From Palaemon carinicauda (Eukaryota; Arthropoda; Malacostraca; Decapoda; Palaemonidae): a DNA stretch of 64,000 nt. The DNA is taken from contig NC_090761.1 of assembly GCF_036898095.1 (NCBI RefSeq), positions 38,963,500 to 39,027,499 of the forward strand. Direction: 5' to 3'. Positions 40,441 to 53,619 of this stretch are shown here, piece by piece. The notes beneath the pieces are model-generated. The model made no database searches and had not been told where the DNA came from. It worked only from the letters and a program-made list of their open reading frames with translations. The position numbers and the translations under genes were made by a program. How positions within the stretch are numbered: the stretch's first letter is position 1; each line of letters begins with the position of its first letter.

Positions 40441-43400
40441 CAGCTTTTATGAACAGTCATAGTTATACAAGGGGCAGATTATTCCTGTATCGAAAGCAGA
40501 AATGATTACTAGGAACAATATTGTATATATCACATTCCAGCAGTTATATCATGTCAGATCTTTGTTGTGAGCACTCATCTCTATCACAGTCGCAACGACA
40601 TTATTCTTAGTGACCTACAATGCTAAATTAATTGTAGTTTCTTGTACATTTATTATTTTTACGACAGTTGAGGGAATAATCTTTAAAAAAGAATTATAAT
40701 TTTTTATTCTCAATGAAAATCGAATAGACTTTTTAAAAAAGCAAAGGATAAGATTACAGTTCTAACATGAAGTTTATGTGCAACAAAATGTACATTTGTA
40801 TGTTGCTATTATAAATGGTTACAAACAAAGGCTTGAAATTAGATAATAATTTATTCCTTTTCATATTTACATCCCAAACTGTAAATTCTTATCACAGCAT
40901 GCACTCAGGTTAGCATTGTTTTTATATTAGCTCGAGAATTAATTTCTTATCATCATCCAGTGTGCAACACTGTTCAAAACACCAAGCTGTGAGACCAAAG
41001 AATATGCATATGAAAAAACCAGAAGCTCATAAGCCAGAAAATTAATCACACAGCACCAAAATAAGAATAAAAAAAAATTACCATAAGAACTGAACAAGGG
41101 TATAAATAGTTGATATAATCATTTTAAGAATCTAAAATGATATGCAAAATTTAAATACATTTAAAGATTAAGCCATTTCATCTTATTTTACAGTATTCAT
41201 TTCCATTATACTTTATGTAATATTATTGATGATGAGCTGTTTACAGTATTATGAATTGTCATCCTTAGCAAATTGCAGCTTTATTTTAAGAGTAGAGATA
41301 AAGCTGTCAGTAATAGTAATAGAAACTAAGAAAAAGATGTGAAGTGGCAAAATAGAATTAGGCATTAGTAGGCTTACAATTATTGACAGGATAATTACAA
41401 TACTGACTGTAATACAAGAAGAAAATAACTTTTATGGTGTGTAATACGACTGATGATTATGATGGTGATAAAATAAAAATATATAGTGGTAGTGAGAGGA
41501 ATTTTGAAAGGATTTTACATCTTCATAAAGCACCGTAATAACATCACTAATAGATGGAAGAATGAAAACATACATCCTTTCGCCTATTTGATTTTTATTG
41601 ATCTTCATAAACCACCTTCTCTCAAACAATAATCGCTGAAATACATATACAGATGGCACAGGGATTAATAAATCCAATACCCAGCCTTTCCTAGAAGGTA
41701 TTCAATAGTTAATCTCCACATAAATTATTCATTATTTTGGTTCTCATTTTCAAGACTATAAACAGTTTATATGTGGCAGATTTCATTGTTCTCTAAATAC
41801 TAATACAACAGAGGTAGCAAAAAAAAAAAAAATCCAATTAAATCGCACAATTTTCATTGCAAAATTTTAGTAGAATACTAAATTTAAATATATGTGAATA
41901 TTTGTAGAGAAAACTTCAGGCTGACATTCGACACTGATTAGATAGTGAATTGTGAAATTACCAACAAGAAGATATTTGAAGATTCTAATTCAGAGATGAA
42001 AAGGGGGAAGCTACTTGAACGAGAATAATAAGAGACTTCATTTTGCTTCCCCTAATTAGATAACATATATACATTAGATTTGTTTTAGATTAGTATTCCA
42101 AGATTTCAGATATTTTATCGTCATGAAAACTCAGAAAAAAAATATGACTATTGCATAATGAATGGTATTATGTTTAAAAGATCTATCTTCAAGTTAACAT
42201 ACACATTTTAAGTTTAGTGGTTTTTATTGATATAAGATGTAGAGCAGTTCCAATTTCAAATTGGGCTATATCTTATGTTTTACAAAAAAGAATTACAGTA
42301 CTAAAATTACATAGAGCCATAATATTTCATATAAGCATAATACTTTTCTCTTGATAAAAGAGATAGTATAGCTGATTTCCTTTATGACCATAAGTGACCT
42401 CAATCCTTTTCTGTTATAAAAAAAATAATATGGCACAAGTGATTGCAGCATACAGTACTGTATACAGTATCAAACCCTTATACCCAAACAGACCTTTGAT
42501 TTTAGCAGCATAACGAAGTTTTTTTTTTTTTTTTCTAGAATCTGTTGCTGTTGTTGATGAGCATTTTTTTTAATATACTTGATTCCCTATATTTTCTGCT
42601 GTATCAGATTCATTTAATCCAGTTTATGATTTTCTTTGCTATTTGATTATCATATGTTGCTTTTCATACATGCTTTTCCAAATTAATGGTTCATTTTTAT
42701 GAAATTTTTTGGCTATGAAAAATTGTTTAAACTCAAGGTACCAAACACTAACTAGATGATAAAATCCCGTTTCACACCCCAGTGTCCTCTGTGTTCTTAT
42801 CAGAGGAGTTCTTCTTCTTCTTGTCTTGGTCGCTGTAGGGTACGCACCATCCATCTTCATTTGTGATTACTATAGGAATCTGGGTAGCAGGATTCTCGCC
42901 AGCTCTGCAATCAGTATCGGTTGCGAGATGGATTCCGGCGGTGCGAGGGGCGGCTAGGGGGTGACCTCCCGCGGGTTTCTGTTGGGGAGGACTTTAGCAT
43001 ATCAATTATGATTGACCGATGTTTTCTGGAATATGATAGAAAGGTCTAAAGCAAGAATTTTTAAAAGGAACTCATCTAATCCGGCTCTTCAGATTTATTG
43101 GAAAATCTAGACAATTTACCTAAATTGGAGTTAATTCCCTAATCCCATTTTCTGTAAACTTATAAACCAAAGGAAATGCATAGATTCATCATTAAATGCC
43201 AAAAATAGATTAGAAAGTAATTATTTACCCAGATAGGCTATTGCATAAAAATAATAATTAGGCTACACCAGACATATATACCCACCTTCTCTTATCGAAA
43301 TACAGAAAAGAAAGCACATGTCAGTTAAAGATTCCGAACAGGAATATTGAAATTGAGGTGTTTCCTCCCCTTTTGAAAGTCATTACACAAATGATTATGT

Positions 43401-44342
43401 TACTGAAAAACATTTAGGAATTTATTTAATTGGAGTAATTAGAGTTATGTTGATCAAGGATGTGTTTTGGAGGAAGAATTACTTTTTATTGCATCAGTAA
43501 TAGAGAAAGCTAATCTCATTTCATAACATATGATTGCTGGTACTTTAATGCTTCAGTATAAAGTTCGTTGATGCGTATCATTATAGAGAACTTCAGGTTG
43601 TGAGTGATATGATAGTTAAGCCTCTTGACAAGATATTGAAGTAAGAAACCAAGTACAGTATGTAGCATATGCAGAACAACAAAAATAAAGAATATTGAAA
43701 GAAAATTTTGTAAGCCAAATAATATTATAGAGGGGAGAATATCTTTGAATGTAATACTACTAGGTTAGATGACATAATGATATGTTGGATTAAATTGTAA
43801 CAGAATATTTGAAAAGGCTCAAGTGAAATATTCAAGGATATATCTGTTTCGTAGAAGAAGGGGAAGAGGAAAGGTGATTGTCAATCCTAACTTGTACTCC
43901 AAAGAGGCAATTTTGGAATTCATACTCCAATTCTGGTGTTTTCAATTGGGCAAAACAACAGCTTTTGCAGAGAGTAAAGGCCACGAGTGGAGCTAACATT
44001 CCAAAGGAGTCATTCCAAATATAGCTTAGTGGTATAATCATCACTTTACTGTTGTATTTGAAATAAATGTGTCATTTAATGATACTCATAGCTGTATGGA
44101 ATCTTAGAATTTACAAGAAACAAACGAAGGGAAAGGTAGAGTGTACTTAGGGCCATAAGGTGCATGAAGACAGAGGGTGTGATAGAAGTAGGCAAGACAA
44201 TTTTGAGTTTGATAAAAGTAGGATAAACAATTCTGAGTAAGTGATTAGAAAGATCTAGCATTAGATTAGCATTTTGTCCAAGAAGTCATTTAAACTTCTT
44301 AAGCAATAGTTTTTTTTTTTACGACCATGATGGTCATATAAC
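40441..44342. other. 3.9 kb AT-rich sequence without recognised gene
   Basis: Short frames only. One GC-rich island of about 120 bp at 42860-42985 (GCGGTGCGAGGGGCGGCTAG, CTCCCGCGGG) stands out from the AT-rich surroundings; it does not form an exon that I can support. Confidence 0.5.
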
Positions 44343-45768
44343 CTACTATGAGATTCAGGGCCTCTGTAACACGGTTTTTTCGCAATAACTTTTTTTCTAT
44401 GAATTTAATAAATATAACGCTTATTCAGAATGCACATTATATCTACACATAAATTTTGACTATATTCTGCATTACGTAGGTTGAATAAATTTGGTACTTT
44501 ATTAAGTAAAAGTGACGATTTTTGAAGACGGGCCAACTTACTCAGAGAAAAGGTTTCGAACGCACTCGTTACGTAACTTACGACGGCATTTCTTCTCTCT
44601 TTCTCGATCGATGATTGGTTATACGTAACGAAGGCTATACCTCTGCCAACAATAACACAAAAGTGTAAATAAAAGCAAAGCAGTACACCTTTATGAACTC
44701 TGAAACCTCTCCACTGAGAATTGTCATAATGAACAAACGAACAAAATATGTTAATAAATACAAAAACACTTCGATTATTTGTCTAACTCCCAAAATAAGT
44801 TTCCTAAGAAATTACAGTCTACTTTATAGCTCACAATCAGACTGACAAGGTGTAGGGAATAGTTGGTAATTTTCAAAAACGTAGTAGACAAGCTTGATTT
44901 GATAACTGCTATATCTAATGTCAAGCAATTTTTATTTATTGTCTATCTACTGATCTATTTACCGTAAAAAAAAAAAATAGCCGGTACTGTATTTTGCTTT
45001 AAACTTTCACCAATAATTATCGTCAGAATGATGACTTCATGAGGCTCCACCCACTTTAGCCTCGTTATAATTCTGGATAACACTGAAGGCTATCATGGGC
45101 ATTGTTGGATCAGAAAATTAAAATTCTGGCTATAAAAACTTATTTCTCGAGTAGTTGTAAGAAGCGCTAAATGATCCTCAAGGATCCCAGCAGTTGGCCT
45201 AAACGTTTAATTCATGTATACTACTGTTGCGGGATTACTGCTACAGTAGTATTACTACGCTAGCACAGATACCCCACCCACATTTATGTATCGTTCCGCC
45301 ATTCATAAAGTCTGTGTCATTTTTTTTCACTGTGCAATAAGCCATGGCCTCCTCAGAATTTAAGTTTTATATTAGATGATAGGCTATTTCATTAAGCTGA
45401 CAAATTTATGGCAACTGGGTATGTTATTGCCGATGTTGAAGCTAAAGATAAAGTTTGGTATCATTCCTTCATTGCATTATCATCTTTACTACTATTTGTT
45501 TTGCTACATTTAGTAATTATTTTAAAGGATAAATGAATTATGTTCACTTTACTCCTATAAATTCCCATAAGATGTTCAAATAAAACTCCTAAAACTATTC
45601 ATGATCTATTTACAAAATGCAGTCATGCCCAAAACATAGCCAACACGCTCGTACGGCCTAAGAAGAAGAAAAAAAAATTATATCGGATGATCCGTTGGTC
45701 TGATGGAGAGTTTAGCACAAAATTCTCATTTTAACAAAAATAGTTATATCAAGACTGTTTACATACAA

Positions 45769-45854
<86 letters not shown>

Positions 45855-46423
45855 TGGCATAGTGAATAGTTAATGGAAATGTTCAAAAGCCTGAGTGACA
45901 TTACAAGTATTATAATCATATTACGCTAAATCCAAATCAGACCATAAACATTGGATTTAAACTAGAAACTGAATAATTACCTATTCAGGCTATAGTAAAT
46001 ATGGCCATGGGATTTCTCTTGACTGTATAAAGTTGCAAGTCGTAAGATAAATGCAGTTTTGCAACCACAGGGGCAATTCCAAATCCTGCTAGCCATTCTT
46101 GACTGTTATGGGTTCCAGAGCCGATGGAAGAAGGTGAATGGGTGTCCGGTGGATGGGCGGGGCAAAATTTTGTCAAAAGGTTTTTACATTGCTTACGTAA
46201 TGAATGTTTTCGACTCTTGGCTCGTTATCACTGGCCATGGCGTCGGCTAGATCATTTTTACTCTATAAAAATTAAAACTATCGGGTTTAGGTTATTGAAA
46301 ATGCTGACAAAATTTGTGTGTGGTTGTAAAATATACATATGTCAACTTTCAGCTACATCCGATGCCTTGATAAGGAGCAAAGTCCAAAAAACCGTGTTAC
46401 AGAGGCCCTGAATCTCATAGTAG
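44343..46423. mobile_element. 2.08-kb element with perfect 38-bp terminal inverted repeats (element G)
   Basis: CTACTATGAGATTCAGGGCC ... CACGGTTTTTT at 44343-44380 is exactly mirrored at 46386-46423. Between them are AT-rich sequence, a (CT)n run and a moderately GC-rich stretch (46040-46260), but no transposase motif. This suggests a non-autonomous DNA transposon of unknown superfamily, probably young because the arms are identical. No target-site duplication is obvious next to the arms. Confidence 0.83.
45769..45852. repeat. (CT)n microsatellite
   Basis: About 84 bp of CT with one interruption, inside element G. Confidence 0.97.
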
Positions 46424-47754
46424 TCCATACTTTTGAAGAAAAAAAAATATTTTACTGACAAGAAACTGACCATGGTTTTTCTGATAGTTTATCTAACGAT
46501 GGTTATGACAGCTTATCCCTCTTCACGATTCATCCATTCTACAGTAGTATGAAGATCATATTTCTATATTTACCATACCTGTCAAATACTTCTAACAATA
46601 TCCTTCTATCCCATCTGTCAACATATTCCCTACAGTCCTAGGAAGCTATCCTTGGATAGCCAAGAAAGTGTCAATGCTGCAATTGAGAATGAATATTTTT
46701 GGCATTTTTGAGAACCTATCTAAGGTAATGGCACTTACCATTGTGTAGAGTTATAAAATACTGTACACATTTTATGGGAACAAGGTACAAAGAGGCCCTT
46801 TTACAAGATGACATCCATGTTAGAAACTTCCATTGCTGTTGTGATTCATATTTTTGTTAGACTCAAGATGAACTATTGCAGTCACTGGCCCTTTGCAAAA
46901 TACTACCAGTGTAACAAGTCATACTTTTTGTTAAGAAACAACTCATTTTATTATAAAAAGACATACCCTCATGACAGTATAAAAGCAAAGTATTTGAAAC
47001 ACTTTTCCAGAAAGAAATGAATGAATTTTCAAAAATGACTACTGCTTAGCCTTCACACTGGTGAGAATGCAATGCATATTCTTTTATAATTACATTATTA
47101 AAATGTCGCCTTCATAGTTCAGCTTATACTACTGACCTTGCACATGCTTTTACTGTCAAAAAGAAAAACATGCATAATGCTCTTCTGTAATATATTATAA
47201 CTAATCTATACTCCTCTGTATGAGTAATTATTCAAGATAACCTGAATTCTATAGGATAATTCGTGTTTTTATAAGCATTATTAATAAAAAAGCAAGCCTT
47301 CCTCTGTTGTAAATTGAAGGATAGTTACCTCAAGACAATGTTCATGCTACATAGCTTGTTATATTGTACTACTATGTAGTAGAAATTATATTTTTCTTGT
47401 GAAAGACCCAGTTATGTGAGAAGTATGTGCTGATAAAGCTAATCCATCTACTGTATTTTGTTGAAAAACTAATGTACATAGTCGTGTTATGTCCCTACCA
47501 TCACTGGAGTCTTTCAAAACCGATCCCAAAAATCTTCATAGTAATGCCAAGAACAAGTTTATATGCATGCAGAGACCGACACCTATATTTTACCCTTAAA
47601 AATTGCCTTCCATAAACAAATAGACCTAATGTGATAGGTCATGAAACCACGTGTCTTTCAAAACAATATTTGATGCTAGTATCGAAGGATTTTATCTAAT
47701 AGTGTGTTTATCCATGCCTTGGTTACCCTTGTTATTATTAAGGGTCTTTTATAC
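46424..47754. other. 1.3 kb AT-rich sequence downstream of the mucin-like gene
   Basis: No gene or repeat recognised. It lies 3' of the minus-strand gene. Confidence 0.5.
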
Positions 47755-47760
47755 TTTATT
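47755..47760 (-). terminator. Candidate polyadenylation signal AATAAA
   Basis: TTTATT on the plus strand is AATAAA on the minus strand, about 143 nt after the predicted stop codon of the mucin-like gene. AATAAA is common in AT-rich DNA, so support is only positional. Confidence 0.4.
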
Positions 47761-47902
47761 TTCTTATCAATGCTTCTTTTGTGAATTTAGTCTGAATAAT
47801 AGTGTAGAATGCCTCATCTGCTCTGTTTCTAGCAAATCATTAAGGCTAGTCTAATATGTTCCCTAAAATTGACAGAGTAGGATATTATGGTACTGCCTAA
47901 AT

Positions 47903-47941
47903 CTATTCACAAGATCTATAAAGCAGACTACCATGCTCTTC
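47903..47941 (-). CDS. Terminal coding exon, 12 residues
   Basis: After the acceptor AAATGTGCTTTCAG the phase 0 frame reads EEHGSLLYRSCE and stops at UAG (47903-47905). The intron before it is 121 bp. Short terminal exons are the easiest to mispredict, and reading through the donor at 48063 into the intron would also stop soon, so this exon is the least certain of the three. Confidence 0.55.
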   Translation of the reverse strand, partial: EEHGSLLYRSCE

Positions 47942-49527
47942 CTGAAAGCACATTTATGCAGCTTCTTAATCTATATCTATGCTACTGCAAAGTATCAGCC
48001 AATGATTCCTCTAGTCTCGAGAGTATCCATGCTATTGCTCAAAACTTATTGTTGTGTCTTACCTTCTTGCTGTAATGCATTGGAGGTGGATCCCATGATA
48101 ATCTTCGAGATACAAGTCGATGTACACATATTGCTGTCACAATGACAGATAGCACATTAACCCCAACAACTATGGCAATTATCAGTATTGTGTTAACCTG
48201 TTTGGTAGAGACATAAAAGGTTGAAATTAGATTTTTGGTTGTCCCATTGTTGATTGCTTAATTGCAAGATATGAAAGTCTTAAAATGTTCAAATTTAACG
48301 AGATTACAATAAACTAATGTTAGGAGTTACCAATAATCTATTAATATGTCTAGTTCAACTTCATTGCATACTCCCAATTCTGAAAACATGCTTTTATAGG
48401 TTGAGCATTAATGTGTAATCAACAACTTTAGTATTGAACTAATGTTAAATTAGATAAAATAGCATTCTGAAGATGATGTATAAAATCAAGGAGTGATAAT
48501 CAAACAGTATGAGCTAAATTAATATTCATTGCTGTGTCTGCCTGGATGATTAATATTAAACTTACATATGCTTTGCTGAAACAACTACCCATACTGCTTT
48601 CATTCTCCGATGCTTCTGCAGTGCCCTCACTTGTCTTTGTTGTCTCAGGTTTCATGGTTATAGCTTGTTCTGTAGATTCTTCTGTTGCTTCAGTTATGTT
48701 TTCAGCTTTAGAAGTGTTGTCTTTCTTAGTTATAGGTATTGATGATAAAGTTGTGGATGATGTTTCTGTCGTACTCTCTTGTGCTAATGACACATTATCG
48801 ACTTTTTCTGTTGTGGATTGAGAAGCTTCAGTCACTCCTGTAGTGTGGGGTATCTCTGATGAAGAAAGTATGGCATTACCTTCAGTTAAAACTTCCATGT
48901 CTAATCGAGTAGAACTTTCAGTGAATGCCTGAGGAGCATCTGTGATGGCTGGAACATTCTCTTGCTGTTCAGTTGAGGAACTTACAGGTGAAGCAGTAGT
49001 TGTTGGCTCTTCAGTTACTTCTGAGCTGGTTTCAGCTAAGTTCTCACCTGATGTTGTGATGTGTTGTGTAGTAAGAACTGAAGTCTCGATTGTTCTTGTG
49101 GTTGTAGTAAGGGGAATTTCTGCTACAACTGTACTATCTTCATTGGGTAAGGAAGTAGTAGTAGTAGTGGTAGTAGTAGTAGTAGTAGTAGGTGTAGTAG
49201 TAGGATGGGGTGAGCTAGTGCTGGTTTCATTGTGGATGTTATTACTTTCCATCTCGTTCTCTACAGTTGGAGGTGGAGTATTTGGAACCTCTGCTTCTAT
49301 GTTGGATATAGTAGCTTCACTACTGATAGACGGTCTTTCGGTTGTAGGACCTGACTCATTTGGCTCTTGTGAATTAACTTCAACTTCATTAGCTTCTGAA
49401 CTGGTTACCAATTGCGGTGATGGACCTAATGTTGAAGTGAGAGTATCTGTCTCTGTATCACTACTAGTGGAAGGGCCTTCTAATTGCGTCATAACAAAAG
49501 GCCAAATGCATGCCAATATAACGAAAC
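47903..49527 (-). CDS. Mucin-like single-pass membrane protein gene (partial, three exons seen)
   Basis: Three minus-strand exons, 49527-48566, 48197-48063 and 47941-47903, join with consistent phases and consensus splice sites. The product would be at least 377 residues: the end of a signal peptide (FVILACIWPFVMTQLEG), about 300 residues rich in Ser, Thr, Glu and Pro with a run of 12 Thr and six N-glycosylation sequons, a transmembrane helix (TILIIAIVVGVNVLSVIVTA) with a basic stop-transfer, and a tail of about 30 residues ending at UAG. This is a type I, heavily O-glycosylated surface protein by architecture. No enzymatic or adhesion domain was recognised, and I cannot name an orthologue. 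The 5' exon with the start codon was not found upstream. It is the only non-transposon gene with good support in the window. Confidence 0.75.
48063..48197 (-). CDS. Exon: transmembrane helix and start of cytoplasmic tail
   Basis: The exon lies between the acceptor CTCTACCAAACAG and the donor AAG|GTAAGA on the minus strand. It has 45 codons, phase 0 at both ends. It reads VNTILIIAIVVGVNVLSVIV, continuing TAICV, then the basic HRLVSRR and SWDPPPMHYSKK. A hydrophobic stretch of about 22 residues followed by four basic residues fits a type I membrane topology, with the Ser/Thr-rich exon outside. The upstream intron is 365-370 bp. Confidence 0.78.
48566..49527 (-). CDS. Exon: signal peptide end and Ser/Thr-rich ectodomain
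   Basis: The exon is preceded on the minus strand by the acceptor TCTATTCTTACAG and ends at SKAY followed by GTAAGT, a full consensus donor. It enters in phase 1 (two bases complete the codon) and leaves in phase 0; all 320 full codons are open. The hydrophobic start FVILACIWPFVM can only be the C-terminal part of a signal sequence or signal anchor. The Thr run at about residues 120-133 is encoded by an ACT/ACC trinucleotide repeat (plus-strand 49146-49200), a probable site of length polymorphism. Confidence 0.8.
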
Positions 49528-50030
49528 CTGTAAGAATAGATTTGAATTACATCCTTTTTTATTATGTTTCTCTTAAACATTTTATAACAGATGTTTCAAG
49601 TTATATTTTCTCATTAAGATCACCACTTAACTATTCTTTAGAAGGCCAAACAATCGGTGAAATTTTAGTATGATAGGGTTCTTTTGCCAATAGAAGTTAA
49701 AACAGATATTTCAAATGGCTGATTGTAGCTTGTAATTGCTTTGGGTTACTAAAATAGATTTGGATATCACTATTGAAAGAAACTTTTGATTCACTTTAAA
49801 GAAACTTGAATTAAATATCTAAACTGCATCTTCTATTCAACAATATTTGCATCTTAAGAAAAAATCGAATATCAATTCTAAATAAACATAAAAGACCTAT
49901 CTTCTGATTTGTCTGTCAATGATTGTATCTTCCATTTCCTGTGTCTACACTGACTTCCAAAAAAAATGTTCTTTAAAAAGAAATGGATTGCGGGAGAGAG
50001 AGAGAGAGAGAGATAAATAAGATTATATAT
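49528..50030. other. Intron or 5' region of the mucin-like gene
   Basis: AT-rich, with a (GA)n run of about 20 bp at 49994-50013. No upstream exon with a suitable phase 1 donor and signal-peptide start could be identified here or further up to 64 kb. Confidence 0.45.
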
Positions 50031-50036
<6 letters not shown>

Positions 50037-50113
<77 letters not shown>

Positions 50114-50120
50114 TGTGTGT
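50037..50120. repeat. (TA)n microsatellite with short (GT)n end
   Basis: Roughly 75 bp of alternating AT followed by GCGTGTGTGTGTC. Confidence 0.97.
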
Positions 50121-51233
50121 GTCTTGATCTAGATAGTTATTATCTGTAACAGTCTAATTCCCATTTTCAGTTCTTAACAGTTTAAAACATTTGCAAAATT
50201 AAAAACTGATATGATACTTCCATATTTTTCTTAACAAGAAAGTGAGTCGCTTCGATACCGACGGATTTATTTCATTTAAGCCAGGAGGATGTGTGGCCTG
50301 ATGACATCACGGCCATGTAACGATAGTACTGTTTAATAGCAGTGCCAGTGACATTCAGGCACTGTTATGTAACGTTATATCCGAAGTATTACCTTTCATC
50401 GTTGCCAAGCGTGGCTGGCTTTTGGTGTTACTTTGATTCCTCCTGTGTGGAGCTCTATGATGCCTCCAGCATCCAATTGGAAAGGTGTACATTAAACTTA
50501 CTTGTATTTCACTATGTAAATAAGAAACTTATTCTAAATCACTTCGACATCCCACGGTTTCCAGGCAGCAAACAAAAATATAGATTGGGTTCATCGCTTG
50601 ATACTTTTTGTAATACTCACTGTTAAAAATTTGCATTAAAAAAAACGGTGATGTCTGGCAACATTTATTCCAGGATTTTTACCGTTTTTAAAACGGATAT
50701 ATTGACGTAAAGGTGTGATATTACGATCACCAACCTGTAAAGGATAATAACAAAGTAGGGTAAAATTACGACCGCCTGTATTTTACTGAAATAAGGCTAA
50801 AAACTACATTTTTTACGGAGAATTTACGATTAAAATTACGGTTATTTTTTTAACAGCGCTGTATTCTGCATCTCCATTGGTTTCCGATGTTGGTGTTCAA
50901 CAATCCATACTGATGATTATTTCTGTTATTCAGATGAGGATTGTGTATCTTACTCATTGCTTTTATTTTATCCATGAGAAACTTCTAGAAATCTAAGCGG
51001 AAATTATTCGGCATTGCTTGAAATATTAAATCCCATGGGTAAGGTTGATCTTCACTGCTATTCTACAGTTAATGCTTAAGATATTGGTTTTTACATTAGG
51101 ATGAATACATGCTCTTGCCATTTCACACATGTACTTTATATTAGGTTAGTTTCTCAGCCGGGTATTTTATGGAAATCATTAAGTTGGAGTGAACTGATTT
51201 GGTCAGACCTTACTGTTAATGCCTGTTATAGGA

Positions 51234-51236
<3 letters not shown>
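50121..51236. other. AT-rich sequence without recognised feature
   Basis: Only chance frames. No splice-consistent exon was found. Confidence 0.45.

Positions 51237-51292
<56 letters not shown>
51237..51292. repeat. (CT)n microsatellite
   Basis: About 28 CT units, uninterrupted. Confidence 0.97.
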
Positions 51293-51296
<4 letters not shown>

Positions 51297-53534
51297 AATG
51301 TAACGTTAATATCTTACTTTTGAGATGGTATTTTGACAAGGAAAGCACTATTAATATTGAGAGTGGTTTGCATTCAGATGAAGACATTTAAGATATAGTA
51401 CCTTAGGGATATATGTATATTCCTAATTGACTTTATCCTTTCAAGTTACTTCTTTGTCCAGAGCCATGTTAATGCCTTGGGAAAAATAAATAATATCAAC
51501 CATAAATGCACTTCACAGGAAAACGGAATAAGAAAGCTAGATTTGCAATAAAATAGCTTTAGAAACAAAGAAAATAAAGGCAGTAGCAGATCAAACATTG
51601 GTCAATGCAGTGAAGAGAAAATATCTAGATGAAGTAACAAAAAAAAAAAAAATATACCGACTTTCATAGAGGGGGAGTTATGTGTGCTGTGATAAGGATT
51701 TTTTTTCTTTTTTTTCTGGAAGTTTTCAACTATTCCTGAAACTTTTGAAATAAGAACATTGCAAGGTTCCTGAAAGTTCTTGAAGAGGGATTAAAAGATA
51801 GAAACCAAGATAGCAGAAAATACTTATGCAGATAACATATTGTCCACCATGAGTTTCGTGAGTGCTAGGTACGTAGAACAAAGATATTGCAGTTTCCCAT
51901 TATAAGGCAACGGGCAGTTCATTAGCAAGTCCAAATTTGAACAAAAAGTTGCAATATCTTCTTTAAAGACTCGGGGGTCAGCAGGACCAGTGGATTAAGG
52001 TAAAAAGAGAAAATTGTCGATGTGAAGATGTCCACAAATTAAAGCGACAGCAGAATTATTTAGTGAAAAGTGACTATGTATAACAAGAGGTGTAAAAATA
52101 GTCAGTTCAGTATTCATCATAACATTTTTTTTTTTTAGCAATGTTTTGTTTTTGAAAGACAGGAATATATAAGGTGTCGCAATTACAATGTACTGAAACA
52201 AACGCCGGTTTTAATTCAAATTATGAAAATGAGGAAAATACAACGTTGTTGTATTCCGGGCTATACTATACTAAGAATTATTCTTTGCGTTTAAATTTAG
52301 ATGCATTGGCATGGATAAGGACAGGTGAAACATGTTTTTGTTAGTGTGTTTCGACCATGAATTTTTGTCACTATTCCATTTTGAATTTGTATCTATATCT
52401 ATCAATCCTTTCGTTCTTTGGAAGTATCGTTCAGTGCCTTTGGTGCTAAATGTTTTTACTATACCGCATTAAAAACTTGTTTTTAAACAGGCTTAAGCTA
52501 AATGAATATGTTACTCCAGTATGAAGTACTTTTAGAAATACAGATTCCAAGTTTTCATCCATGGATACTCCCTCAGATTTAAATCCTTTAAACTCATCGC
52601 GAAAATCTGTATCACAAACCACGAAGGTCAATTTTGCTTTCATTTTCTTAATGACATCAGATGTTCAACTGAGTCTACTGGTTCGAAAATCTCAGATGTT
52701 AAATCAATTTTATTTTTCTTGTGGATTCCTTTCAAGATGTTAAGTTTCGTTACTGATAACGACAGAGGAATAGCTGTTTCATGTCCCGAATCAATAAATT
52801 AATATGATAAGGTTTTACACATATATCTCCCATATGTAACAAAGAGCAAGTGTCTGGATATACAGAATATATACTGTATATATATAATGCTCAGCTCTCC
52901 CTGTCTCTCGGGTTGGAGGAGAGGGAGTAGTCATACCCTGGTGCGAGGGGGTGCATGTGCTTGCATATTCTAATGTGTAGCCGTCCTTTTTGACGGGTCG
53001 CATGCACTAGTAAATACATATAGGTCTATTTTGGATTCAACCGTACCCCTGTTATGTCACAATTTCTGACGACAAACCTGACCTTAACTCCCAAATCGAG
53101 TACTGCACTCAAGGCTCTACATCCTTCACGTCTGGATGCGTATGAGATAATAAAGTCCGAGAAGACGCAATAAATGGTAGAATGCATGCAGTTTCAAGAA
53201 GAGGATCCAGAGCCTGGGACTCGTCACTCCCATCCTCTTAAAGGACTCAATTCCATCAAGTACAGAATCGGATTCGATAAACACCTGCTGTGATATTCAC
53301 GTTATCAAATGATAGAATGAGAAAGCTTGTAGTTAATGTTCGCGAGTGTCCGGACAGGAAACTAATGTAAACATGGTAGTATGAATGAGATCGTACGTTT
53401 ACAGGGAATTAGAATCCTTGGGATCGCGATGACAGGCAAAAGCAAAGAAAGCCGATGACAGTCGACTCTCTTTTATGTAAATAAACACAAGACCTTTTGT
53501 AAATAAACTATCTTCATCGTCGTACCCAAGTTGG

Positions 53535-53536
<2 letters not shown>
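51293..53536. other. 2.2 kb AT-rich sequence without recognised gene
   Basis: No gene seen. A moderately GC-rich block at 52885-53010 (CTCTCCCTGTCTCTCGGGTT, TGACGGGTCGCATGC) follows a TA-rich run and may be a fragment of an interspersed repeat; only one copy is present here. Confidence 0.45.

Positions 53537-53615
<79 letters not shown>
53537..53615. repeat. (CT)n microsatellite
   Basis: About 39 uninterrupted CT units. Confidence 0.97.

Positions 53616-53619
<4 letters not shown>

Noticed and set aside
48534..49673. Plus-strand frames rich in Val and Ser opposite the mucin-like exon
   Set aside because: They are the antisense of Ser/Thr/Glu codons, without splice signals on the plus strand.
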